Counted from the first letter of the stretch, positions 1 to 12,111 are shown. The stretch is 64,000 bases of DNA from Massospora cicadina (GCA_022478985.1 JAKSZP010012143.1:40578-104577); one strand, 5' to 3'. Numbers and translations are program-made. The notes: generated by a model not told the origin, from the letters alone.

Positions 1-506
1 GTTTCCAGCGTGGGAGTGCACAGTGCACAGGGCCAACGCCAGGAAACTAGTCTCAAGTATTAAAGTTACTAGAACCCAGAAGAGAATGCTTGAGCTATAA
101 TAGCATAAGGCGAATATGGCTATCATTATAGGAAATAACCAAAATGTAAATATGCGGTGCTTGGAGTGTTAGGGTATAGGCACCCTAGGTTGGAGGGAAC
201 ATGGGAGACCCAACGGTGCATAGGCTGATAGATTTGTTGTAGTTATAATTAAATGGTCAATGTTACATGAGACCTCCATGAAGAGGTCTGCGCACAGGAT
301 AGACCAAGATAGCATAAGTATAAAAAACGGTGTACTAGTGAGGGGGTTTATTCTAAGGGAAGTCGATCAGTGGGATAGATTAATCTCAACTTGAAAATTA
401 AAAGGATTTCAGAAAAACAATCAATTGAAGGAAGCAGGTCTAAGCTGAGGCGCACCAATAGGCGCATGCTTCCATTTGAAATAAACTGTACTTGGTAATT
501 GACCGA
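1..506 (-). mobile_element. Ty3/gypsy fragment G4b, left part
   Basis: This stretch aligns by eye, in order, with about 10,440-10,990, which belongs to minus-strand gypsy element G4. Shared blocks include a GACCTCC-rich stretch (about 270-300 against 10,750-10,780) and AATAGGCGCA (about 451 against 10,929). The similarity continues across the G1 insertion into 8,804-9,130, so the two pieces were one element before G1 entered. No coding frame is intact. In G4 this part lies between the dUTPase-like remnant and the RT. The fragment runs off the left edge of the window. Confidence 0.6.
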
Positions 507-1648
507 TGTTGGGAGTTTGCCATATTTCCAGCCTGCTAAATTACTGGGAATCTCTAGGGGATAATTCCCTAAGGCGATGTAGATTGGAAAATGGTTGACC
601 CAGATTTCAGAGTAACTATGTTTGGGAGATTTTAGGATATTCGCCTGGTCATATCTATCAGGGATCAATCTGGAAAAGTGCCTAAGATCTCATTGGGTGG
701 AGTTGCTGACGAAATAGGGGTATCTGACAGTGATTAACTATCAGGTGTACCAACTGGGATTGGTCTGGTTTCATCACTGAGTAATTTAAATGTAAGTAGT
801 AAATTGCGAGGCGAGTGGTGCCTCCTGCAACTAGCAAATCAATAAGCTGGTTTATGACCTGCCTTAATGGTTAATAAGTCCCATTACCTAAGCAGGTCGT
901 TAGTCAAATATGATTGGTTTGCTTGGATCGAGAGGAAAAAGTTAGGACACGTTTTCCAACTCTTTCCTGTTAGGTATTGAGAATGTTCAATGACAGAATC
1001 CTAGCCAGGATAGGGAAGACCATTGCTGCTGAGACAATGATGGGTGATTCAATGGCAACGGCTGCTGTTTCATCAAAGAGGTGGCAACCAAGTGTTAGAC
1101 GACCAAATCCCCACAATAAATTCTCTAGAAACTACTCATAATAATAAACCAGGTTATAGTAAAACCAGAGGTATATAGTTTTCATCCAGTATATAAATTA
1201 AGTAGAAAACTTTATCAGCTTTCAATTTTTCTCTTCTCCTCAAGGATATTATTGCTGTGTGCAATAATTGGGAGACTCTTTTAAAGTAAAGAGTAAAGCT
1301 CTGGGCGGAGATTTAGAGAAGAAGGAGAAACAATTGGATTGCTGCTGACTTTGTGTTGGACCAAAGAAACTGTCACCAGGGAATCTCAGAGAAGATTGGG
1401 TTGGATGGTAAGAGGAAATGAATCCTTATATCAAAACATCTCAAGTATTTTGAGCGGGATTATTAGCTGAGCGTTGGGCCATGATTTACGAATTCCACTC
1501 AACTATAGATATTAGTCGTCATACTATTATCAATAAATAATATCAAGTACTGTACAACGTGGAAAAATTGCACAAGAACCAAACCTGTGCAGTAATAAGT
1601 TTATTGGGGTTTTTTGCAGATAATAACCAGAACCTTTAAATTTTTACA
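507..1648 (+). repeat. 5' LTR of G1
   Basis: 1,142 bp starting TGTTGGGAGTTTGCC and ending TTTTTACA. It aligns along its length with 7,661-8,803 with scattered substitutions and small indels. The start is fixed by the matching TG next to the purine tract of the 3' copy; the end is fixed by the CA just before the primer-binding site. Confidence 0.9.
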
Positions 1649-1651
1649 TTT

Positions 1652-1669
1652 TGGTGCTCACTACAGAGG
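1652..1669 (+). other. tRNA primer-binding site of G1
   Basis: TGGTGCTCACTACAGAGG begins three bases after the 5' LTR. It starts with TGG, the complement of a tRNA CCA end, and nearly matches the sites of G2, G3 and G4 in this window. The cognate tRNA was not identified. Confidence 0.8.
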
Positions 1670-1689
1670 TGTAATTGAGTAGAAGAACT

Positions 1690-2560
1690 TAGAAAATGAT
1701 GTCCTATGAAGATGTTTCTAATTCTTGCAATATGTTACTAGGGAAAGTAGCATTAATGAAGATATAACGTGAAGTGGATAACGTTCAGTGGCGTTCACCC
1801 AGCTCAGAAGTGGAGCTTCAAGTGAAGCAAATTGAAGATACTCAAGAGACGGGAAAAGGACTTACAGCCTAGATGTGGAACTATCTAGTGCATGAAAACC
1901 TGTTCCACCGGACATCTACTTGAGATGAAGATGATCAGCAGGGCCAACTCGAGTTTGAAATTGGGTCCACTGGAAATAGTCCCAAGGATCTGCAGGATCA
2001 AATTAGGTTAAAATGATGTCCGCTGAAAATAGTCCTGAGGAGTGAGTGTTTAGATAAGGCATTGGATAAAATTGGAGGCAATCAAGTAAGAGTATTAGAT
2101 TGCCATACCAATGAAGATAAGAAGTCAAAAGAGGAAATGATTATCCAAGGTAGTGGAGAGAATCATTTGACTCAATAACACTAAAAAAATGATCAGAAGT
2201 TGCTGGAGAAGAGCTCATCAATTCATGAGAAATTGGATGAAGCTAATGAGGACAGAACGACCTGTGTAATTAAGGATGGCCACAAAGGCTGAAAATTATT
2301 TTCAGGAAAAAATGATTTGAACAATCAGATGGAACTGTTGGATAATGAGATATGAGGATCCAAAGCATCAGTTGCCAAAATATGAGATGAAATCAGGACC
2401 TGTTGGACGAGTAACCAGTCGGGAATAAAGGCCTAATATATTAAATAGTACTGCCAAAAGTTGGCAAGTGTAGCTTATACATGAAGAAACAGCACTGCTG
2501 GTCATATAGTGAAGAAGGTCAATACTAATCAGAAATATTGAGCCTTAGAGATTATAGTTG
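1690..2560 (+). pseudogene. Decayed gag region of G1
   Basis: The region lies between the primer-binding site and pol. Frames read as highly charged, Lys/Glu-rich sequence with many stops. No capsid core or zinc knuckle could be recognised, so the gag assignment rests on position alone. Confidence 0.4.
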
Positions 2561-2569
2561 CAATGTTCC

Positions 2570-2850
2570 TAGCGGACCTTTGAACCATTAAATGGTTATG
2601 TCCTGAGATTTTGGTCAAGCCCTTGAAGAGGGCCACTGAACCAAATATATGGTTAAATCTTAAGAGGATTAGATTTTGAACCATGGTTACTGGTAGGTCA
2701 GAGTTACCTAGGATCCAGTTTATATGAAGGGGAAAAGAAGGACCTCTGAACCTTTTTGTAGGTTGCAAGTCCCATTGCAAAAGAAAAATACAAAAGATAT
2801 ATATAAAAGATATAAAATATCGAATTTTATGGTCTATGAGTTTTGGACCT
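2570..2850 (+). repeat. Internal direct repeat DR1, upstream of pol
   Basis: The block aligns with 5,612-5,850. Shared stretches include ATGTCCTGA, GGTCAAG, CTGAACCAA, TACCTAGGA plus CCAGTTT, and CAAGTCCCAT, and both copies end in an A-rich stretch before TTTATGG. Inside each block a short TGAACCA-like unit recurs about four times. The two blocks bracket the pol region exactly. Confidence 0.8.
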
Positions 2851-2871
2851 AGGAAGTGATGAGAAATCCCA

Positions 2872-4400
2872 ATGGCCGAATTGAGGAGATTCCACAATTT
2901 TGGGACTCTCAATGAGATGGGATTACTGGATGGGGTAACTGAGAGTATCAACCTATTAGTTGATAGAGAGCAACTCGCTGATCTGAAGGAAGGCCGGCAA
3001 GAGGAGTTGCTTAAATTGTTTGAAAAGTATCAGGAAGTATTTGCTCAGGACGACCACAATTTGGGATGCATGAGAGATGTGATCCACAAGATTGACACCA
3101 CGGAAAATTTGCCAATTAGGATGAGACCAATTTGATTTTTGAAAAGCACTGAAGCAGTAGTGGAAGCTGAAATCAGAAAACTAGTGAAGCATGGGCTTCT
3201 AGTTCCATTGTAGAGTCCCTGGGCGAGTCCAATTCTAATTTTGAATAAAAGTATGGCTCCAATTGGATGGTGATTGACTACCAAAAGCTGAATAAGATGA
3301 AGAAGAAAGATTTGTATCCCCTACCAAGAATTGACAATGTGCTAGATTGATTGGGAGAAGCAAAGTATTTCTCTATGATGGATCCGATCTTGGGAAATTG
3401 CATATCGCTTTGCCATAAGTAGACCAAGAAATATGCGTGATTATTACCACGCAAGGGCTATACCAACTGATGAGGATTCCCCAGGGTCTATGCAATGTGC
3501 CTGCAACGTTCCAGAGGGCCATGGACACTATACTGAGTGACTTGAAGTTGTCGTCCATCCTGGTATACTTGGATGATATCAATGTGTCCAGTAGAATGTT
3601 TACTGATCATCTACACCACTTGTAAGAAGTAACAAAGAGACTGTCTATGGCTAACCTGAAGATTAAGCTGAGTAAGTGTCACTTCTAGAAAAAAAGTTGG
3701 AATATCTGGGATTTGTGATGAACTCTAGTGGATTGCATCTGCAAGCCCAGAAGATAAAAGCCATATAATGGATGGCTGTGCTAAAGAGTGTCCGAGACAT
3801 CCAAGTGTTCCTTGGGATGTTCAGATACTACAGAAGATTTATTTGGGACTTTGTCCAAATAGCTGAGTCCTTATTCCATCTGTTAAAGGATCTGAAAAAA
3901 GGATTCATATGGAGTTAAGAGGCCCAGGAAATCTTTGATGAGCTATGCCGGTATTTAATAGAATCTCTAATTTTGAAATATCCAAGTTTCAATTGCAAGT
4001 TTATTATACAAACCGATGCTTTGTTAATGGCGATTGGCGCCAATTTAAGCCAAGTAGACGAACTTGGGGACAAACATCTGGTGGCATATGTGAGCTGGAC
4101 ACTCTCAGCCGCTGAGAGGAACTACACTGTAACTGAGCATGAATGCCTTGTGGTCATTTACGCCTGAAAGCAGTTTTGGGTGTACATCCTTGGAATGCAC
4201 TTTAAAGTGGTGACGGACCACACCTTGTTGCATTGGCTCCACAATTTGAGAGAACAAGAAGGATGACTAGCCCGATGGGCACTTAATCTAAAGGCCTACA
4301 ATTATGAGATTGTCTACCAAGTGGGGGCTTCTCACCAGAATGTGGATGGCTTATTGCGGTTACCAATGGTCCAAATGGTATACCCGCGGGTGGATGAGTT
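2872..4400 (+). pseudogene. G1 reverse transcriptase and RNase H, broken
   Basis: The N-terminal RT part (about 2,950-3,135) reads LFEKYQEVFAQ followed by IRMRPI, as in gypsy pol. After stops, the palm region has IPQGLCNVPATFQRAMD (about 3,474) and an intact YLDD catalytic box (about 3,567). RNase H starts near 3,973 with IIQTDALLMAIGANL and continues with YTVTEHECL and a TDHTLLHWL segment near 4,214. Several in-frame stops and frame changes separate the pieces, so no polyprotein is made. Identification as Ty3/gypsy RT-RNase H is secure; the boundaries are approximate. Confidence 0.88.
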
Positions 4401-4499
4401 ATTCTAGAGAATGGCTGATGTAGAAATTGGGAACGATCCCCAAGAAATCCAAGGTGCACTTCAAAAAGCAATGGAAAACACTGAGACCATAAATGGACA

Positions 4500-5575
4500 A
4501 GTGTTTAAGACGATTAATGGGAAGTTTTAACTATTCCCAAAGCTGTCAGAAAGAGCAGCTATTGTTTAAGCTGCTCTTAAGGTTGTCAGGAATGGAGGCC
4601 TGAGGAAAACAACCAATCATATTCACAAGTACTACTAATGGGAGTCAATCAATTATGATGTTGCTGACTATCTAGCTTGTTGCGTGAAGTGCCAGCTGCA
4701 CAAGCCACATAATAATACAACTGGATACTGACTGGTCCGCCCTGGATTTGCCTAGCATATGGTGTCCATTGATGTAATGGACCGCAGATGAGCACAGGGG
4801 GAGTCAAGTACATAATGTTTGTTATCAACCATTTGATGAGATGGGTTGAGACAAAGGCCCTGGAAAATGTAGACGCTACCAGCACCGCAAAGTTCACCCT
4901 GGATCTCGTAGTATATCAACATTGATGCCTTGAGGTTCTTCTTAGTGATAATGGGACAAACTTCACGTCTCATGTGATCCTGCGACTGAATGAGATAATG
5001 GGGATCAAAGGAGTTGTGTCTGTACCCTAACAGCTGGAGAAAAATGGACTGGTAGAACGAGTGAATGGAATGCTGGCTATGATGCTGAGGAAGCTGGTCG
5101 CAGTAAGAACTTCTGCATGGGGAACGTACCTGAGTTTGGTGACGTTTGCCTACAATATCAGTCATTATACGGTGATGAGAAAACACCATTTGAGTTGCTA
5201 TATGGGAGAAAGCCGCGTTGCCATCAGTTTTTTATTTGGTGGAGGAACCAACATTGGGGATGAGTGCCAAACAGTACTTGATCTGACTGATTATTATCCT
5301 GATTGAAATCCAATTGCAAGCATTCAATACTACATTAAAGAAAAGGATACAGGTGAAATTGATGGACAATAAGAACTGACCGGCCTTAGCAGAACATTGT
5401 AGGCGAAAGAGTTGCCTATTATAGTATGCATGGTTTCAGAAGTAGAAACAAACAGGATGCGTTGTGGTTGGGTCCATTTAAAATTATTGCTAAGATGGCG
5501 ACTGATGCCTACTCCTTCAAGAATCTCTTGGATGGAAGAGTTGTAATTTGAGTCCATGCTAATTTTTTAAAGTGA
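4500..5575 (+). pseudogene. G1 integrase and GPY/F module, broken
   Basis: A zinc-binding remnant (CVKCQLHK, about 4,687) precedes the catalytic core. The core shows MVSIDVM near 4,760 (first Asp), SDNGTNFTSH near 4,950 (second Asp) and NGLVERVNG near 5,046 (the Glu), so the DDE residues can still be read across frames. A segment with WLGPFKI near 5,470 and a following HANFLK match the GPY/F module that closes many Ty3/gypsy integrases. Stops and frameshifts are frequent. Confidence 0.82.
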
Positions 5576-5611
5576 TGGATCAATGAAAAAAAACAAAAGA
5601 GTTCCCAAAGG

Positions 5612-5850
5612 ACCAGTGAGCCATTAAGTTGGTCATGTCCTGATGATTAGGTCAAGTCTGAAAAAGCACCTCTGAACCAATCTAGATGATTAAGTTCGAA
5701 AAAAGGACCTCTAAACCATAAAAACTAGTAGGTTTAAGTACCTAGGACCCAGTTTGGGGAAATAAATAAAGAAAGATGGACCGCTGAGCTAAAATAAGGT
5801 CAAGTCCCATGGAAAAATGAAAAAAAATAAAAAAATGAAAAATTTATGGG
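5612..5850 (+). repeat. Internal direct repeat DR2, downstream of pol
   Basis: Second copy of the block at 2,570-2,850, in the same orientation and starting about 35 bases after the integrase module ends. It is slightly shorter, with the same order of shared stretches and the same A-rich end. Confidence 0.8.
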
Positions 5851-7650
5851 AAAATATACTTTTAAAGTGCATATAAAAAGCTGATATATTTTTATAATTT
5901 TTATTTTTATTTATTATCCTTGATATGGGAATGATTCCGCCTATGTCACCTCTTGGTTGAGGGAGGATGGATCGCAGTAGGAATGAATAGCCCATCAAAA
6001 TTGATGTGAGATTGGATGCTTGTGAGGGCTAGACCTACACAAAGCCAAGTTCTTTGAGCAGACGCAGATCCCTATGATAAAGCAACTAGGGGAAGGGAAA
6101 TTGAAATGTCAGAAGAAGCAGATTGTGAAACCCCATAGTGGGGAGGGAAGCAACATTATAGAAAGAGGCAGTCAGCGAATAACCCTGAGTAATCCTGATA
6201 TGGTACAGGAGCTGGAAGATTAACCTTGAGCACCTGGCAACGGGCTTCTTCAAGAACTCCAGACATATGGGCCTGGAGCAAACAAGGGATGTTTGATGGT
6301 AGTTGCTGAATCATGCCCCCTACTAAAGCCATCAGCAGAAGATACCAATGGGAAGCTCTGGAGATGAGATAGTTGTGCAGGGAGCGAATGTCATCCTGAA
6401 AGTGGCAACTACAGGCTTCTCATAAGCTGAAGCTGAAGGAATTATGAAACCTGGGAGAGGCTGGAAGCTTCATGGTCCAACTTCGAAGAACTTGGCTGGC
6501 AAAGCGAAGAGCATAAGCAGCGATATCCCAATCTAGGATGTTCTCAAGATTGGAGGGATTCAGCACTAGGGATAAAGCCTCAGTGACTTGGGCCCATAGT
6601 TTGGCATAGGGAAGTTCAAAATGAATTTTGTTACCAATGGTGAGCTCGGCAGCCAAGACAGTGGGTTTGTAGTATTGTCCAAGTCAGAAGAGGAACTCAA
6701 AAAGTAAGTCTTACCTGGCAAGAAATGAGCAATCATGAGCGAAGGACATAAAATCAGGATTATCCATGATGATGTTTGGCACATCTGTGAAAAGAGCCAA
6801 ATCCAGGTGAGTTTCAAAATTCAACTCTGGAATTGATGACAGAGAAAGAATCAGGTGAGAGTTATTTGAAATGATTGCAAACCTGGTTTCTGAAGGGTGG
6901 TTACCATTTCCAATGGTTCCAAGGAAGGGCTAGCCATGGGCGCCAGACTAGGTGTATGAGTCCTGGAAGGACCATAGAAGAGGTTCCGATGTTCATCCTG
7001 ACTCATCTGCTGAAAGGCCAAAGATCTTGATCAGACAAACTGTTTAGTAAATGTTGGTACCACAACTCAGAATTTGAAATATGAGCTGGACAAGAGGTGG
7101 GATGTCAGACTTATATTGAAGTTGACATTATGCACTCTACAATCCATTAAGCTCCAGTTTCAGAGAAATTACTCTCAAAATTAATGGGATAAGCTCTCCA
7201 AGAGAAGAATTAAGTATGACTTGAGACAAGAGGTTATGAGAGAAAAATAACAAGGGCGAACATAAATAAGTATTCTTTATTGAGCCACAAAATGAACATC
7301 GAGGCAAGTGTCTCCTGTCTAGGATGAGTAGAAAATCAGGAAATTGAGGATGTTGGACCAAGAATCCTGAATATGACAGTGGGTCATATGCCCTGACGGG
7401 GGAAAACTGGATTTTGGGACTAATATCATCGTGAGTAAATTAATCAACCTGGCATGTCATAAGATCATGAGGACTGCACTCTGAGTAGGCGGTAGCAAGG
7501 AGGAAGAGGAAGAGAGCTGCATGCTGAAGGTCATCCTGAGCAGCATTGAGTATTGACAATTGTACTCCACTTGAGCAAAAGAAGTATTTGAATGAGTGTC
7601 CAAAGCAGTGTTCTCATGCCCCTGTCCTTTTCTCGCTGGAAATCTAGTCA
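5851..7650 (+). other. G1 long 3' region between integrase and LTR
   Basis: About 1.8 kb without recognisable sense-strand domains. On the minus strand, overlapping frames at 6,420-6,817 and 7,137-7,687 read as fairly continuous protein-like sequence (for example IHFELPYAKLWAQV near 6,620) but match nothing I recognise. It could be a lost antisense or extra ORF, or an older insertion into the element. Confidence 0.4.
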
Positions 7651-7660
7651 AGAGGGGGGG
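7651..7660 (+). other. Polypurine tract of G1
   Basis: AGAGGGGGGG directly abuts the TG of the 3' LTR, the standard position for the plus-strand primer of LTR retrotransposons. Confidence 0.85.
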
Positions 7661-8803
7661 TGTTGGGATTTTTGCCCATATTCCCACCCTGCTAGATTAC
7701 CAGAAATCGCTAGGGGATAATTCCCTAAGGCGAGGTGAATTGGAAATTGTTTGACCCAGATTTCAGAGTAACTATGTTCAGGGGATTTTAGGATATTTGC
7801 CTTGTTGTATCTGTTGGAGATCGATCTGGACGAATACTTAAGATCTTGTTGGGCGGAGTTGCTGATGAAATAGGGGCATCTGATAGTGATTAACTATCAG
7901 GTGTAACAAATGGGATCGGCCAGGTTTTATCACCAACTGAATGGGAATATAAGTATTAAGTTGTGAGGTGAGTGATGCCACCTGCAACTAGTGAATCAAT
8001 CAGTTGGTTCAAGACCTGTTTCAATAGGTAATAAGTCCCATTATTTAAGCAGTTTAATAGCTAAATATGGTTTTTTTTAGATTGAGAGGAAAACGTTAGG
8101 GATACGTTTTACAACTCTTTCCTTTTAGGTATTGAGAATGTCCAATGACAGAATCCTAGCCAGGATAGGAAAGATCATTGCTGCTGAGACAATGATGGGT
8201 GATTCAATGGCAACGGCTGCTGTTTCATCAAAGAGGTGGCAACCAAGGGTTAGACGACCAAATCCCCACAATAAATTTTTCTAGAAACTACTCATAATAA
8301 AAAACCAGGTTTTAGTAAAACCAGAGGTGTATAGTTTTCATCCAGTATATAGTTAAGTAGAAAACTTTATCAGCTTTCAATTTTTCTCTTCTCCTCAAGG
8401 ATATTATTGCTGTGTGCAATAATTGGGAGACTCTTTTAAAGAAAAGAGTAAAGCTCTGGGCGGGGATCTAGAGAAGAAGAAAAACAATTGGGGATTGTTG
8501 CTGACTGTGTGTTGGACCAAAGAAACTGTCACTAGGGAATCTTAGAGAAGATTGGGTTGGATGGTAAGAGGAAATGAATCCTTATATCAAAACATCTCAA
8601 GTATTTTTAGCGGGAATATTGGCTGAGCTTTGAGCCGAGATCTAGGAATTCCACTCAACTATGGTTAATAGTCATCATACTATTATCAATCAATAATATC
8701 AAATACTATACAACGTGAACAAATTGCACAAGAACCAAACCTGTACAGTAATAAGTTTATTGGGGTTGTTTGCCAATAATAATCAGAATCTATAATTTTT
8801 TCA
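7661..8803 (+). repeat. 3' LTR of G1
   Basis: 1,143 bp, TGTTGGGATTTTTGCC to ATTTTTTCA, aligned along its length with 507-1,648. The long stretch around 8,155-8,275 is almost identical to 1,005-1,125. Confidence 0.9.
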
Positions 8804-9130
8804 TTTGAACTCAGGTGATTGATTGTAGGAGCATCCAACCCAAGCTCATAACTTTGAGAACTGAACGGATTTTGAGTCCCCGTTCACCTAGAAACTGAAG
8901 TGAACCATTTTTGTTAACCGTAAAGCTAGTTCATCTTAACATACCTGCTGTTATACAGGGCTGAACTTCTTTTGCATCCTTGGGACCAACCTGGGCATAC
9001 TTAGCCTTGACCCAGATCTGACTTATGGTATGCTTGAGGTCAGGGAGGCCTTCCAACTTCACCTTCTTGGCCTCCTGACATGCTGCTTTGTCCTTAACGT
9101 TGGTCCTAATTATTATGTCACTATTCAACC
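8804..9130 (-). mobile_element. Ty3/gypsy fragment G4b, right part
   Basis: Continues the element interrupted by G1. On the minus strand, 9,128-8,931 reads through a stretch with KDKAACQEAKKVKLEGLPD and then WVKAKYAQVGPKDA, which matches decayed sequence at about 11,280-11,090 of G4 (KDKAGHENKKVKLKCL, then VKARYT and VGPED). In G4 this segment lies between the dUTPase-like remnant and the RT. Its right edge abuts RNase H of G4, an order that a single intact element would not have. Confidence 0.65.
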
Positions 9131-10010
9131 ATGACCTAGAGTCATGCTAAATTAAGTCACTGGATATATAACATGATCTCCATTGTGCTGAGCTATGATG
9201 GCCCCAACTGTGATGTCACTAGCATCAATGAATAGTAAAAATGGCTAGCCACAATGTGAATAAACTAATTAATTTTGTTAAAAAAGCATTCCTTACGCAT
9301 TAGACGCCTGTTCCTGTTCAGGCTGTCACTTGAAACTTGCATTCTTTTGTTGAAGGTATACCAAGTTTAATTAAGTCATAAAACAGAGTGGTGAACTTAT
9401 GATAATAACCTATCATGCTAAGGAATATTTTAATATCCTTAAGTATCTGAGGGCGTGACATCACTTAGTGGTTTTGACTTATATGGGATAGGCTGAATTC
9501 AATGTTTCAAGACCTTGTGTCCAAGGAATTCCATTTCAGATTGGAAAAAGAGCTCCTTATGGGCTTGGGCTTTATAGAGGCTTCTCTAAGATTATTAAAG
9601 ACTTACTGGAGATGTTCCACATAGCTGTTAAAGTTTTGTGAGAAGACACTAATATCATTGAGGTACACATGGACACAGGATAGCTTGGAGTCCCCTAGGA
9701 TTCCGTCCATGGCGTGTTGGAAAGTGGCGGGAGCGTTTCAAAGGCCCTGAGGCATCCTCGTTGGCTCAAATAATCCTCATTGGCTATGAACAAGCATTTG
9801 AATCAATAATCAGGTTCTAGATCTAATTGCCAGCATCTGCTATCAAGATTCATAGTGTAAAGATATTGTGACACAAAAAGCAAGTGGAGAGAATTGTCAA
9901 TCTGAGGCAAGGTGTAACTGTCCTTCTTTATAATGGGGTTAAGTCTTTAATAGTCCACACTACATGATGAGTGACATCTTTCTTCTAAACTAACAGGAGA
10001 TGTGATGCCT
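9130..10010 (-). pseudogene. G4 reverse transcriptase and start of RNase H, broken
   Basis: Read on the minus strand, about 9,770-9,600 gives the gypsy RT palm (PATFQHAMDGI, then a degenerate catalytic box near YLND where YLDD is expected). About 9,540-9,380 gives the connection domain (LGHKVL, IQPIPYKS). About 9,250-9,150 gives the start of RNase H (FLLFIDASDITVGAIIAQ). Stops are frequent. The rest of RNase H and the whole integrase are absent: the sequence switches near 9,130 to a pre-RT segment of a second copy (G4b). Confidence 0.78.
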
Positions 10011-11090
10011 AAGGGATATGGTAAGGCGCCAATAGACCAGCTCCAAGTAGCTACTTGAGAGCAACAGTCACATGGCCTCTTTAACCTTACTTTCCAGTAA
10101 GGACATATCAAATGGGTCGAGCGTCCCCAGTCTCAACGTGATGTAGAACGCATTCATTTTCCTGAAATTGTATGTAGAGGTTGAGAAGAGGTCAGAGTAA
10201 ACTTTCAGTAATTTTTAACTTGGCACTATTGTTCTTTGATGAACTCATTTCCAATAGAGGTTTCAACTAGTGCTACCAATGATGCGTTTCTAAAGTAAAA
10301 TTCATAGACTTCCAAACCAGCAGACGTCATTGACAGCTTCTACAGGAAGGAGACGAACAAGCACCGGAGTATTAGGCCCCACTGTCCTAGGTTTGTCAGT
10401 GACTTTAGCCAGCTGTAAGGAGAGTATCTTTAACTTTCCCATTCCCAGAGAGGTGGTGCAAGATGCACAGCCACACCGCTAGGGAACTAGTCATTAGCAA
10501 GAAGATAAACAGGGCACCACTAAGGATGCCAGAGAAAAAGGAACCCAGGGCAAGGGTCTACAACTTTGTATGTAGTAGTTGAAAGCAAATAAATGAAAAT
10601 ACTTGGTAGGACCCCCAATGGAAGTTCACAGCCAAGAGGAGATCTGTGAAGGAGTGCTAGGGTGCCTCAATATGGAAGGGACCCGGGCGGCCCAGCGGTG
10701 CATCAGATTTAGTAGATATTTTTGTGAGAATAAAACGGCCAACGTTGTTAGAGACCTCCTTGAGGAGGTCCATGCACAGGTTCGCCCAAGAACCATATTA
10801 AAAATGTAAACTAATGGGGAATTTTTATTAAGAAAGTTGTCCAACGAGAAAATTTGGTCTCATATAGACATACTTAAACTATAGGAGGCAAAATGTCAAT
10901 TTAAGAAATGGTGCTAAGCTATGAGACCAAATAGGCGCACCCTACCATTGGACAGGGTACTATAGCTCAAGATCAACTGAATTCAAGTTAGGTATTGTAG
11001 GTAAAGCCAACTTGATCTTGCAATTCTGAAAACCATAAAGGTTTTGAAACTCCATTCACCAAGCGACTTTATCAAACTTTCGATATTGGC
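10011..11090 (-). mobile_element. G4 pre-RT region, poorly preserved
   Basis: This links the dUTPase-like remnant to the RT in G4. The part from 10,440 on aligns with 1-506, showing that it belongs to the element. Frames are too damaged to name a domain. Confidence 0.5.
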
Positions 11091-11480
11091 AATATAGCTA
11101 TTGCATTTTAATGCCCTTGCTGTAATTCAGGGTCAAGCATCATGCACGTCCTCAGGACCAACTTAGGTATATCTCGCCTTCACTCAGTGTTGGTCCAGGG
11201 TATGTTTGAGGTGAGAAAGGCATTTCAATTTGACCTTTTTGTTCTCATGACCAGCTTTATCCTTGCAATTAGTTCCCTCAATTATGTCATGGAGCTATGA
11301 AACTAGCATCAGCAATATGGATCCAGCATAGACGGTTTCAAAACCTTGGAAGGCCATGATCTCTTTGACTGGTATTATATATGCCTTGTATTTTCAGAAT
11401 TTGTCCTGAGCAAGTATTGATATGTACCTGGGTATCAATTATGACCTGGTAATTTGCGGTATAGTAGTTAGCTTAGGCAA
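11091..11480 (-). pseudogene. G4 possible dUTPase-like remnant
   Basis: On the minus strand, about 11,450 reads YQVIIDTQVHI, which resembles HQVIINTELEV of the G3 dUTPase-like domain and RVVDTKISLQI of the one in G2, in the same position between protease and RT. The remainder is too broken to show the other dUTPase motifs. Confidence 0.4.
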
Positions 11481-11649
11481 ATAAGTAGGCATGTCTTCTT
11501 TGTTATCTACCACAGGAGAGTTCTTAATACTTGAGAACCCCTTACATGCTATTTGAGCCTGTTGATCCAACTTTTGCTTTCTCAACAGGCAAGCCGGTGC
11601 TTTAATCTTCATTTGGTGTCACAGCTATTTCAAAAAGCAATGGGACCTT

Positions 11650-12111
11650 ATGCCCTAAAAAGGATAAGAATATTTCATTATAGTTAATGACAGCAGAATA
11701 GTACCAGAGAAACTAGGTCCCAAGGAGAAGGTTGTAAATTGGGTTGTTTAATACAGCAGATTAAGTATTTACTGAAAGCTTGCAAAAGCAAATGGGCAAT
11801 GAGGAATAAGCCCCAATGGAATGAGATTATTTTGGTCCAGATGTGCCATATTCCATGTAGTGAGGCAAGCTGGGAGATACTTTAATGCTCTTTATTAATT
11901 TAGATGAAATCACATTTAAGGAACCACTGTTGACAATGGCGTGGCAAAGCTTTAAGAACTTGAACAGGGATGCATGTAATTCAGCTCCAGAACTGAGGGG
12001 ACATAGTGAGGAACATAGGAGATTCATTAGATGAAGTGTAAGCGGTATCAGGTTTTTTATTATCAAAGTGTACCAAATTGCCTTCTTCTGGTATGACAAC
12101 ATTAAAATCAT
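11650..12111 (-). pseudogene. G4 aspartic protease remnant
   Basis: A minus-strand frame at 12,111-11,827 ends with AIVNSGSLNVISSKLIKSI, matching AIKDTEPSVNVISTKLIKKI of G2 and the corresponding G3 segment. NSG at 11,931-11,920 stands where retropepsins have DSG or DTG, so the catalytic Asp appears lost. A downstream hydrophobic segment (LGPSFSGT, about 11,720) fits the C-terminal flap end in another frame. Confidence 0.6.

Larger units (their letters stand above)
507..8803 (+). mobile_element. Ty3/gypsy LTR retrotransposon G1, full length, decayed
   Basis: The element has two similar LTRs (507-1,648 and 7,661-8,803), both starting TGTTGGG and ending in CA. A primer-binding site follows the 5' LTR and a purine tract (AGAGGGGGGG) sits against the 3' LTR. 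Pol domains run RT, RNase H, integrase, which is the Ty3/gypsy order, and a GPY/F-type module (WLGPFKI) follows the integrase. No chromodomain was seen. Every frame is broken, so the element cannot be autonomous. The 5 bp flanks (ACCGA and TTTGA) do not match, although the flanking DNA is colinear with a paralogous copy, so the duplication has probably diverged. Confidence 0.9.
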
